From Methylotetracoccus sp. (lineage in GTDB: Bacteria > Pseudomonadota > Gammaproteobacteria > Methylococcales > Methylococcaceae): DNA of 8,062 nt. The translations under genes were made by a program, and so were the position numbers. The stretch covers positions 1 to 8,062 of the forward strand of contig JALORT010000080.1 of NCBI GenBank assembly GCA_025458755.1, in the 5' to 3' direction. The notes below the pieces were generated by a model that was not told the DNA's origin, searched no databases, and saw nothing but the letters and a program-made list of their open reading frames with translations. This document shows positions 1-6,195 of this stretch, piece after piece (position 1 is the stretch's first letter; each line of letters opens with the position of its first letter).

Positions 1-89
1 CTCTGATCCAGGACGAACAGCCCCTCCTCAGTCCAACGCAGTGCGCGAACTGTGTCATGGCCGACAGTGGGCATGGGCATTGACGCCAT
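1..89 (-). CDS. mtnA: Methylthioribose-1-phosphate isomerase, N-terminal fragment (partial)
   Basis: The leftward frame running off the left edge reads HDTVRALRWTEEGLFVLDQ after a short N-terminal extension. The pattern V-R-A-L-R-W, a short acidic/Gly turn, then L-x-x-L-D-Q is how MtnA proteins begin. MtnA converts 5-methylthioribose-1-phosphate to methylthioribulose-1-phosphate in cytoplasmic methionine salvage. Only about 29 residues are visible, so no catalytic residue can be checked. Three in-frame ATG codons (87-89, 78-80, 72-74) could be the start. None has a convincing ribosome binding site, and the outermost is given here. The frame stays open for some distance upstream. The identification rests on this N-terminal signature alone; another member of the eIF2B-like superfamily is the main alternative. 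Confidence 0.7.
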   Translation of the reverse strand, partial: MASMPMPTVGHDTVRALRWTEEGLFVLDQ

Positions 90-458
90 CTTGTAGAATC
101 TTGCGTGGGCGGAGCAGTTCGTGCTGAAGATGCGGCGCTGGATTCGAGGTGTCGCCGATTACAGGACATTCTGGCGGATATTCCCCGATTCATCGGGAGG
201 ATCCGATCGCCGTGAGCCCCTCAGTCTCCGCGCTTCCGGTTTAAAGGCATCATTTTACCTGGTGCAGATAAGGATTGCCGCTTTTTGCGGCCAATGGGGT
301 GACAGCGGGCCGTCGTGAACGTGCCGTCGTATCGAATGCTTTATGCCAGCTCTTGCGGCGACCGCCGAGGGGATGGGGCGGCGCGCGAGCGGCACGACCT
401 CTCCGCGCGTTTGATCGGCGAACTTCGAAATAAGGACTGGCGCAACGGCAGTGGCCGA
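90..458. other. Intergenic region without a supported gene
   Basis: This stretch lies upstream of the mtnA-like gene and downstream of the hsp20 terminator. Short open frames occur on both strands (for example leftward 255-461 and rightward 121-318), but their translations show no recognisable family and no good ribosome binding site. It must contain the promoter of the mtnA-like gene, but no convincing -35/-10 pair is visible. The one notable element is a short perfect inverted repeat at 184-197. Confidence 0.5.
184..197. repeat. Short perfect inverted repeat
   Basis: The arms CCCGAT and ATCGGG flank a TC dinucleotide, making a 14-base near-palindrome about 95 bases upstream of the probable mtnA start. 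No T-run follows on either strand, so it is not a terminator. It could be an operator for the mtnA-like gene or chance in GC-rich DNA. Confidence 0.3.
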
Positions 459-492
459 CAAAAACGTAAAGAGGCCTGCGGGTGCAGGCCTC
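459..492 (-). terminator. Rho-independent terminator of hsp20
   Basis: A perfect 9-base-pair stem, GAGGCCTGC (471-479) and GCAGGCCTC (484-492) with a 4-base loop, is followed on the leftward strand by TTTACGTTTTTG. The stem begins 27 bases beyond the hsp20 stop codon. The GC-rich stem plus U-rich tail is a textbook intrinsic terminator for leftward transcription. The other strand has no T-run, so it works in one direction. It shows that hsp20 is not co-transcribed with the mtnA-like gene. Confidence 0.9.
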
Positions 493-518
493 CCGTTCAG
501 TTGATACGCCGCCGAGGC

Positions 519-959
519 TTATTGGTCGCCGCTGACCACGATTTTGCGCGGTTGCACCGCAACTTTTTTCGGGATCACGATCTCCAGTACGCCGTTGGTG
601 CAGCGCGCAGAAATGCCTTCGGCGTCGGCGGTATCCGGCAGAGAAAAGCGCCGGTAGAAAGTACCATAGACACGTTCGACGCGCTTGTAAGCGTCACGGC
701 GGGTTTTCGCTTCAGTCGTTCTATCACCTCTCAGTGTCAGGATGCCGTTTTCCATCGTGACATCGATGTGGTCCGGGCTGACTCCGGGTAGATCCGCCAC
801 CAGCACGTAAGAATCGGGTTCCTCCTTGATGTCGACCGCGGGGGTCCATTCCGCCGTGGCGGCCGTCTCGGTTCCGGCGCGGGTCACGTCCAGCGATCGT
901 TCGAGTTCGCGCTGAAGCTGGCTTAATAAATTCAAAGGATCGTAGCGGCTGTTACTCAT
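519..959 (-). CDS. Small heat-shock protein, Hsp20/alpha-crystallin family
   Basis: This encodes a 146-residue protein, the usual length for bacterial class-A Hsp20. An N-terminal arm (1-37) precedes the alpha-crystallin domain (about 38-134), which opens with WTPAVDIKEEPDSYVL, passes through ADLPGV, and contains FYRRFSLP (101-108) and the conserved A-x-x-x-NGVLEI strand (118-127). A short tail contains an I-x-V-type motif (140-142), which in this family docks into neighbouring subunits. Such proteins are ATP-independent cytoplasmic holdases that bind unfolding proteins and pass them to DnaK/ClpB. The ATG at 957-959 is chosen because GAGGA lies 7 bases upstream and the protein then begins at a typical family position; the frame stays open further upstream but gains nothing recognisable. 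The gene has its own heat-shock promoter and terminator, so it is a single-gene unit. Confidence 0.95.
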   Translation of the reverse strand: MSNSRYDPLNLLSQLQRELERSLDVTRAGTETAATAEWTPAVDIKEEPDSYVLVADLPGVSPDHIDVTMENGILTLRGDRTTEAKTRRDAYKRVERVYGTFYRRFSLPDTADAEGISARCTNGVLEIVIPKKVAVQPRKIVVSGDQ

Positions 960-1003
960 CCTCAAGTCCTCGTAAGAGTGGTTGTTAATGCATCGTGCCT
1001 TCG

Positions 1004-1032
1004 ATATGAAGACGGCGCAGCGGCATTTCAAG
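1004..1032 (-). promoter_or_regulatory. Sigma-32 (RpoH) type heat-shock promoter of hsp20
   Basis: On the leftward strand CTTGAAA (1026-1032) is followed after 14 bases by CTTCATAT (1004-1011). The RpoH consensus is CTTGAAA, 11-15 bases, CCCCATNT. The -35 match is complete and the -10 box keeps the C..CAT.T core. Transcription would begin near 997, giving a leader of roughly 38 bases before the hsp20 ATG at 959. The location directly upstream of a heat-shock chaperone makes this assignment strong. Confidence 0.8.
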
Positions 1033-1428
1033 CCCGCACGTTCCGCAGTCTCGATGCCGCCCGCCGGTGGGGGACGTCGGCACAGAGACGGGTCGCGGCA
1101 GTGATGGAAATCGGACTGGGCGTGCAGGACAGCCAGGGTGCCTTCGGGCATTCGGGAATTTCTGGTATCATCACAAGGCCTGACGTGAGATGGCGACAAC
1201 GAGCAGCCTGCCGACACACGGCGACTGATGGGAGTCAGCCTGATGCCTAAGATGTCCGCTAGCCGCAGTAGCGTATGAGTAGATACTTCGAAGCGGCTGC
1301 GGGCGGCAGCCGAGTCGTTGTCGCGCAAACGCCCTTAATCCCTCTCTCTCGTTCGATCGACTCGGGATGACGATCCATACTTCTTCGGGCTGCACAGGCG
1401 CTCGGTTGCCCGAAATTAGGAATACCTG
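1033..1428. other. Intergenic region between hsp20 and the GTPase pair, no supported gene
   Basis: This is the divergent spacer between hsp20 and the first GTPase gene. Short frames exist, such as a 31-codon rightward frame at 1275-1370, but none shows a family signature or a good ribosome binding site. A possible rightward extended -10 element, TGG-TATCAT (1163-1171), has no good -35 box. If used, it would give the GTPase operon a leader of about 250 bases. No other promoter for the operon is convincing. No transposon ends or RNA gene could be recognised. Confidence 0.45.
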
Positions 1429-3252
1429 ATGGTCGACAGATATCGCGGGGCGATGTCACGTCGCAATGCTCTGATTGCCGAATCGGCGGAAGCGACCGAC
1501 GGTGAGGAACTGCGGGCTTTTCTCCGGGCGCTGGAGCGATGTCATGCGGTCACGGGCGTACCATCCCGGGACGGCGGGTATGACGATGAGGCCGTATCGT
1601 CGCTCGGGCTTGCGCTGGCCAGCCTGGAATGCGATCAGCTGCATCGACAGTCTCCGTTGTTACTGCCGCAGATCGCCCTGCTCGGGCCAACGCAGGCCGG
1701 CAAGAGTTCGTTGGCCAATGGCGTGTTGGGGCGGGACCTCGCCGAAGTCAGCCCGTTGGCCGGCTTTACCATCCACCCCCAGGGGTTCTGCTGGGGAGCC
1801 GGTACCGAGCAGACGATCCGGGCGCTGAATGGGTTTTTTCGACCGCTGCAGCGCGTGGCCGCCGACCAGCTTCCGCGTGACCGCTTCGATTGCTACGCTC
1901 TGGCAGACGTCGGCGCGTTGGACATAACGCCGCCGGTTCCGGCCGCGTGCCTCTGGGATACGCCCGACTTTGATTCCGTGGATGCCGCTCACTACCGCGG
2001 CCACGTGCTCCGGATCGCCGCTTTGGCGGATCTCGCCATCCTGGTCCTCAGCAAAGACAAATACTCGGACGAATCGGTATGGGACATGGTTTCGCTGCTC
2101 CAACCGCTCGGTCATCCGACGGCCATCATTTTGAACAAGGTCGATGAGGCTTCGCGCGATGCGCTTCTGGCTTCGCTCGAGGAAAAATGGCGCAGCTGCC
2201 GGGTCGATTCCCTGCCGTTCGTGGTCACGCTGCCGTTCGTCGAGGCAGCCAATCCCTCCCTTCCGCCAGCAGCAGTTGATGGGCTGGCGCGGTGGATTCA
2301 CCGGAAGCTGGCTTCGGCCAGCCGCCAGGCCCGTCGCAAACGGACACGTGAGTTGCTCGAACGGCATTGGTCGGGCTGGCTCGCGCCGGTCCGGGCCGAA
2401 CAGCAGGCCCGTGCCGAGTGGGACGGCGCCATCCATCGTGGGATCGAGGAAGTGGTGGTGTGCTACCAACGCGACTATCTCAATCATCCGCACCATTATG
2501 AGACCTTTCAGCGGGCTTTGGCGCGCTTGCTGACGTTACTTGAGGTCCCCGGGGTCGCGGGTGCCGTCGCCTCGGCGAGGCGATTACTCACCTGGCCGTT
2601 CCGGCAGGCAACACGGCTTGGTCGGCGCGTGATGAGCGGAACCGCGGACCGTGACCCCAAAAGCGGCGAGCAGGCGATTCTGGAACAGTTGATCGATCAT
2701 TTACTGCTGCAGCTTCAACAGCTGGTACTGGCGAAACGCGAACAAGACCCTTCGGGCCGCAGCTGGTGGCGTGATCTGTCTTCGGTATTCCGAGCGGCGC
2801 AGGAGGAATTCAAAGCGGAAACGCAAGAGGCGTTGGCAGACTACGCGGGCAACTTCCAGGTCGAGATCGATCAAACGGCGCGCGCACTTTACCAAAGGTT
2901 GGAAACTCGGCCCGTTGTGCTGAACAGCTTGCGGGCGACCCGAATGACGACCGATGCCGCTGCACTGGCGTTTGCGTTGCATTCCGGTGGTATCGGCATC
3001 CAGGATTTCGTGATCGCGCCGGCCACATTGTCGTTGACATCGATGCTCACCGAGAGTGCACTCGGACATTACGTGAACCGCGCGGCCGAAGACCTGAAGT
3101 CGCGGCAGCTCGTCGCGGTGGGTGCGCTGCTGCGGGCGACTCTGGGGGATTTGCTGAGAGCCTTGCCCGACCGCCTCGATGATTCGAGGCACTGCAAGCT
3201 GTCGGCGGCGACGGTAGAGCGGGCCGGGCAGCGATTGGCCGCTTATGGCTGA
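1429..3252 (+). CDS. Dynamin-like large GTPase, first of a tandem pair
   Basis: This encodes a 607-residue protein with an N-terminal GTPase domain (about 80-295). G1 is GPTQAGKS (86-93), the likely switch threonine lies in GFTIHPQG (112-119), G3 is DTPDFDS (177-183) and G4 is NKVD (236-239). An alpha-helical region follows, with a basic stretch near 299-306 (RQARRKRT) and a hydrophobic/basic segment at 370-402. A long helical part leads to a hydrophobic stretch at about 508-548 (rich in A, L, G, I), which could be a membrane-inserting paddle rather than a normal transmembrane helix. This layout (GTPase, long helices, late hydrophobic tip) matches bacterial dynamin-like proteins, which bind and remodel membranes; the precise role here is unknown. 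AGGA ends 7 bases before the ATG at 1429, which supports that start over the ATG at 1453. The gene overlaps its downstream partner, so both are translated from one message. YcjX-like or other translation-unrelated GTPases are less likely alternatives. Confidence 0.85.
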   Translation: MVDRYRGAMSRRNALIAESAEATDGEELRAFLRALERCHAVTGVPSRDGGYDDEAVSSLGLALASLECDQLHRQSPLLLPQIALLGPTQAGKSSLANGVLGRDLAEVSPLAGFTIHPQGFCWGAGTEQTIRALNGFFRPLQRVAADQLPRDRFDCYALADVGALDITPPVPAACLWDTPDFDSVDAAHYRGHVLRIAALADLAILVLSKDKYSDESVWDMVSLLQPLGHPTAIILNKVDEASRDALLASLEEKWRSCRVDSLPFVVTLPFVEAANPSLPPAAVDGLARWIHRKLASASRQARRKRTRELLERHWSGWLAPVRAEQQARAEWDGAIHRGIEEVVVCYQRDYLNHPHHYETFQRALARLLTLLEVPGVAGAVASARRLLTWPFRQATRLGRRVMSGTADRDPKSGEQAILEQLIDHLLLQLQQLVLAKREQDPSGRSWWRDLSSVFRAAQEEFKAETQEALADYAGNFQVEIDQTARALYQRLETRPVVLNSLRATRMTTDAAALAFALHSGGIGIQDFVIAPATLSLTSMLTESALGHYVNRAAEDLKSRQLVAVGALLRATLGDLLRALPDRLDDSRHCKLSAATVERAGQRLAAYG

Positions 3253-4909
3253 GTCGATGCCCTTGCTGCGGAGCCAGCAGCTGGCGCTTGAGTGGGCGAC
3301 GCGAGCCCGGACCGAGGGGTGGTTGTCGGCACAGGACGTGGCTTCCATCGAGACGCTGGACGAGCGCTCCCCGGAGATGCTGTTCGAAGAGAAGGACGAC
3401 CGCCCGCTGGTTGTCGCCTTTTTTGGCGGGACCGGGGTTGGCAAGAGCACATTGCTGAATCGCCTCGCTCGGCAGGAGGTGGCGCGCACCGGGGCGGTAC
3501 GACCGACTTCGCGCGAAATTTCGGTTTATCTGCACGAATCGGTGCGGCTTCGGCCTATGCCGGATATGCTGCCGATGGACAAGGTGCGCATCGCGCTGCA
3601 TTCGAATGAGGGCTATCGGCATGTGTTCTGGGTCGATATGCCGGACTTCGACAGTACTGATCGCTCCAATCATCAGCTCGCACTGCACTGGCTGCCTCAT
3701 ATCGACGTGGTGATCTATGTCGTGAGCCCCGAACGTTATCGGGATGACCGCGGCTGGCGGCTGTTGCTGGATCACGAACAGGAACATGCATGGATGTTTG
3801 TCATGAATCAGTGGGACCGCGGGCATCCGCTGCAACTCGGGGACTTCGAGAAGCTGCTGCGGTTAGGAGGCTTCGTCGATCCAGTGATCCTGCGGACCGA
3901 TTCCCGCAGCGAGCGCAGCCCGGCTGCGGTCGATGATTTCGAGCGGCTGGAGCAGATCATCCGGGAACTGTCCGAGCGAAGGGCGATGGAACAGCTGACG
4001 AAGCACAATCTCGAGGCGAGAAGACGGCTCGTCGATGATGCGGTTGCGGCGTTGGTCGCAAAGCTTGGGGATGATGCGGCTCATCGGCGACTGGGTGAGA
4101 CCTGGCAGAACCTGTGGGCGGAGACGTCGGCCAAGCTTTTGCGCGGTCTGCAGTGGCCGGTTCAGGAACTGGCCGCCCGCTTCGTGCAGCGTGACGGGAA
4201 TCTCCTGCAGCGCTCGCTGGACCTCAACAGGACGGCTCAACCATCGGCCGCGGAGGCGCCGGCGATCAGCTTGCTCTGGGACGAGTGGGCACAACTGTGC
4301 TTCGAGGACAGCCTTGACCGGCTGCTGGTCGAATGTGACAGCCTCGGGCTGCCGGCGGCGCCGTTCACCGCCTCTCTGGGCGATCTGCGCGCCAGTGCTT
4401 CCCGACTGGTGTTGGATCGTGCTCAGACCGCGCTGCGCGAATCGCTGGTGCGTCCAGGGAGTTGGGCTCAAAGGTTGTGGCTCAAGCTTTCAGGGCTGAT
4501 TGCGGTGGTCGCGCCATTGCTGGCCATTGGGTGGGTCTCTTACGAGGTTGTGATCGAGTACTACCAGAGTGTCCACGAAGAGGTTCCTTTTCTCGGCACT
4601 AATTTCGCGATTCACAGCGGGTTGCTGATCGCCGTCTCTTGGTTGTTGCCGTACTTCGTGCATCGAAAACTTCGCCCGTCCACCGAACGAACCGCTCGCC
4701 AAGGATTGCAGGCGGGGTTACGCGCCGCACTGGATGAATTGTGCGCCGGTGTGAGCGAGAGGCTCAAGTCATGCAGCGACCATGCGGCGTCTTTGCGGGC
4801 GACCGGGCTGCATCTGATCGGTGGTGTCGAATCGCCAGTCCCGTCGCAAGGCGCCGTGGCCCCGAATGAAGTCGACGTGCTGAGGTTCTTGGCGAAGATG
4901 CGCAGTTGA
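3245..4909 (+). CDS. Membrane-anchored dynamin-like GTPase, second of a tandem pair
   Basis: This encodes a 554-residue protein. The GTPase domain (about 53-245) shows G1 GGTGVGKST (61-69), a dynamin-like G2 RPTS (86-89), G3 DMPDFDS (131-137) and a variant G4 NQWD (188-191). The middle (250-410) is mainly helical. Two hydrophobic helices follow, about 413-434 and 453-472, joined by a short acidic loop, so the protein should be a hairpin in the inner membrane with the GTPase domain in the cytoplasm. A helical tail of about 80 residues ends the protein. The start ATG lies inside the end of the preceding gene (8-base overlap) without a strong ribosome binding site, which suggests translational coupling; an alternative ATG lies at 3257. 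The mitofusin/dynamin-like arrangement suggests membrane remodelling, fusion or tethering with the first GTPase. The substrate membrane and trigger are not evident. Confidence 0.85.
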   Translation: MAESMPLLRSQQLALEWATRARTEGWLSAQDVASIETLDERSPEMLFEEKDDRPLVVAFFGGTGVGKSTLLNRLARQEVARTGAVRPTSREISVYLHESVRLRPMPDMLPMDKVRIALHSNEGYRHVFWVDMPDFDSTDRSNHQLALHWLPHIDVVIYVVSPERYRDDRGWRLLLDHEQEHAWMFVMNQWDRGHPLQLGDFEKLLRLGGFVDPVILRTDSRSERSPAAVDDFERLEQIIRELSERRAMEQLTKHNLEARRRLVDDAVAALVAKLGDDAAHRRLGETWQNLWAETSAKLLRGLQWPVQELAARFVQRDGNLLQRSLDLNRTAQPSAAEAPAISLLWDEWAQLCFEDSLDRLLVECDSLGLPAAPFTASLGDLRASASRLVLDRAQTALRESLVRPGSWAQRLWLKLSGLIAVVAPLLAIGWVSYEVVIEYYQSVHEEVPFLGTNFAIHSGLLIAVSWLLPYFVHRKLRPSTERTARQGLQAGLRAALDELCAGVSERLKSCSDHAASLRATGLHLIGGVESPVPSQGAVAPNEVDVLRFLAKMRS

Positions 4910-4963
4910 CGTCTGGAGCATTTCATGGCAGAGGCGGCGTCTCGGTCGCTTCGGGCGGCGATT

Positions 4964-5911
4964 TCAATGACGGTGTGGTCGGGGATCGCCGTGATGATGG
5001 CCCAGATCGCCATACAGATGATCGGGGTCGCATCCCACGCATTCCAGCTGCAGTGTGGTATGCACGATCCCGTACCGCCGACGGACGACATCTTTGATGT
5101 CCGTGAGAATCGCGGCGGCTTCACCGATGGGCATGTCGTCAGTGACGACGTGAGCAGACAACATACGGAGACTTTGGGACAGGCTCCAGACATGGAGGTC
5201 GTGAACGCCGCGGACGGCCGGGATTCGCATCAAATCCCGCACGATCATACTCATGTCGATGTCGCGGGGAGCGCTCTCGAGGAGGATTTCTACGGTTTCT
5301 GCAAGGATGGTCCAGGCATTCCAGAGGATCAACAGACCGATCAGGAAGCTCGCCAGCGGGTCGAGCCAATGCAGGCCTGTCAGCCAGATGCCGATACCGG
5401 CGACGACCGCGCCTAGAGTTGAAAATACATCGCCGAGTAAATGCAGGAAGGCACTGCGCAGGTTCAGATCGTGTTCCCTCCCGTGGCTGACGAGCCAGGC
5501 GGTCACGACATTCAACACGAACGCGGCGGCGCCCACGACAATCAAGATGTCGGCTTTGACGTCCGGTGGAGCTAAGTAACGCTGATACGCCTCATACATC
5601 ACCCCCAACGCGATCAGCGCCAAGGTCGTGGAGTTCAGCAGAGCGGCCAGAATACCGACCCGATGATAGCCGAAGGTTTTGCTGGAATTGGGGGGATGAG
5701 CGGCGATTCGCATCGCGTACCAGCTGACCGCCAGCGCGATCACATCGGTCAGGTTATGCGCCGCATCGGTCAGCAATGCCAGGCTATTGGCCCGGTAGCC
5801 GGCCAGCGCCTCAAAGACCACGAAAATCAATGTCAGGGACATTGACAGTGCGACACGGAACTGTGACGATTTTCCCTGCAGGAACGGTCCATGGGCGTGT
5901 TCGGAACTCAC
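4964..5911 (-). CDS. Cation diffusion facilitator family zinc-type efflux transporter
   Basis: This is a 315-residue inner-membrane antiporter that exports divalent metal, probably Zn2+, in exchange for protons. Six transmembrane helices are apparent between about residues 18 and 212. Both metal-site motifs are present: H52xxxD56 in helix 2 (DAAHNLTD) and H157xxxD161 in helix 5 (HLLGD). The HxxxD pair is the pattern of zinc/cadmium/cobalt exporters such as ZitB and CzcD. A cytoplasmic domain (about 213-290) carries the family's VHDLHVW signature (236-242). The tail contains CVGC (291-294) and a His-rich end (HHH at 305-307, then HRH), possibly a metal sensor. I prefer the GTG start at 5909-5911, because the protein then begins with VSSEHAHG, typical for the family, and a promoter lies just upstream. 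A longer frame starts at GTG 5990-5992 without a ribosome binding site. The gene converges on the GTPase operon 54 bases away, with no terminator visible between them. Confidence 0.92.
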   Translation of the reverse strand: MSSEHAHGPFLQGKSSQFRVALSMSLTLIFVVFEALAGYRANSLALLTDAAHNLTDVIALAVSWYAMRIAAHPPNSSKTFGYHRVGILAALLNSTTLALIALGVMYEAYQRYLAPPDVKADILIVVGAAAFVLNVVTAWLVSHGREHDLNLRSAFLHLLGDVFSTLGAVVAGIGIWLTGLHWLDPLASFLIGLLILWNAWTILAETVEILLESAPRDIDMSMIVRDLMRIPAVRGVHDLHVWSLSQSLRMLSAHVVTDDMPIGEAAAILTDIKDVVRRRYGIVHTTLQLECVGCDPDHLYGDLGHHHGDPRPHRH

Positions 5912-5956
5912 GAATTGCGTAGGCCTCGTCAGGTGGGATCGGGATCTCTGACCCAG

Positions 5957-5984
5957 ACTATACCAAGTTCCCGACGGATGGAAA
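5957..5984 (-). promoter_or_regulatory. Probable sigma-70 promoter of the efflux gene
   Basis: On the leftward strand TTTCCA (5979-5984) is followed after 16 bases by TATAGT (5957-5962), itself preceded by TGG, giving an extended -10. The -10 box matches consensus at five of six bases, the -35 at four. The implied start point near 5950 lies downstream of the distal GTG at 5992, so this promoter can only serve the shorter 315-residue product. GAGG lies 12 bases before that GTG, a rather long spacing. Confidence 0.5.
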
Positions 5985-6052
5985 CGCGACACGGGGCGGC
6001 GTACGCGCTTGCCATCCGAGGGCGTGGCAGACCCGAATGGACTCGTCGAGAC

Positions 6053-6071
6053 ACCGGCGAGAATCGCCGGT
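6053..6071. repeat. Inverted repeat in divergent intergenic region
   Basis: The arms ACCGGCG and CGCCGGT (7 perfect pairs) flank a 5-base spacer AGAAT. No T-run follows on either strand. It sits between the efflux gene and the secreted-protein gene, so it may be a regulator-binding site serving one or both, or a chance GC-rich palindrome. Confidence 0.4.
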
Positions 6072-6134
6072 TAGTGGGGTCGTTGTCCGAGGGGCGGCCG
6101 GAACGGCGCTCAGCCCCGGAAATCATTTCTCGGC

Positions 6135-6150
6135 CCGGCATAATTGCCGG
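6135..6150. repeat. Second inverted repeat near the secreted-protein gene
   Basis: The arms CCGGCA and TGCCGG flank TAAT. The CATAAT at 6139-6144 within it resembles a -10 box for rightward transcription, so a protein bound here could block the promoter of the downstream gene. The -35 region is not convincing. The arms share the CCGGC core with the repeat at 6053-6071. Confidence 0.4.
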
Positions 6151-6165
6151 CAAAAACAATCAACG

Positions 6166-6183
6166 CGAGGGCTCAATCCCTCG
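6166..6183 (+). promoter_or_regulatory. Stem-loop touching the ribosome binding site
   Basis: CGAGGG (6166-6171) pairs with CCCTCG (6178-6183) around a 6-base loop. The last base of the stem is the first base of the GGGAG ribosome binding site (6183-6187) of the secreted-protein gene, which stands 8 bases from its ATG. Folding could modulate ribosome access slightly. GAGGG in the left arm itself looks like a ribosome binding sequence. Confidence 0.35.
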
Positions 6184-6195
6184 GGAGTAGTCGCC

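Noticed and set aside
255..461. Leftward 68-codon frame between mtnA and hsp20
   Set aside because: No ribosome binding site or family signature, and it lies just beyond the hsp20 terminator.
315..791. Rightward 158-codon frame
   Set aside because: It runs through the hsp20 terminator and antisense to the real hsp20 gene, with no recognisable family.
960..1328. N-terminal extension of the hsp20 frame to 269 residues, including a stretch (VSTHTLLRLADILGIRL, about 1236-1286) that looks a little like the end of an XRE-type HTH domain
   Set aside because: It crosses the sigma-32 promoter and the ribosome binding site, uses codons rare for this genome (CTA, TTA, AGG), and has no other part of an HTH domain. 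A decayed regulator cannot be excluded.
1275..1370. Small rightward frame of 31 codons upstream of the GTPase operon, a possible leader peptide
   Set aside because: No ribosome binding site, no attenuator-like structure and no biased codon run.
1660..2496. Long leftward frame of 278 codons antisense to the first GTPase
   Set aside because: Typical GC-rich shadow: Arg/Pro-rich, no domain, while the opposite strand has clear GTPase motifs.
2701..3835. Two overlapping leftward 262-codon frames antisense to the GTPase junction
   Set aside because: Low-complexity, Arg/Pro/Ser-rich translations without motifs; shadows of the two GTPase genes.
5912..5992. 27-residue N-terminal extension of the efflux protein from GTG 5992
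   Set aside because: No ribosome binding site, an untypical N-terminus, and the likely promoter lies inside it.
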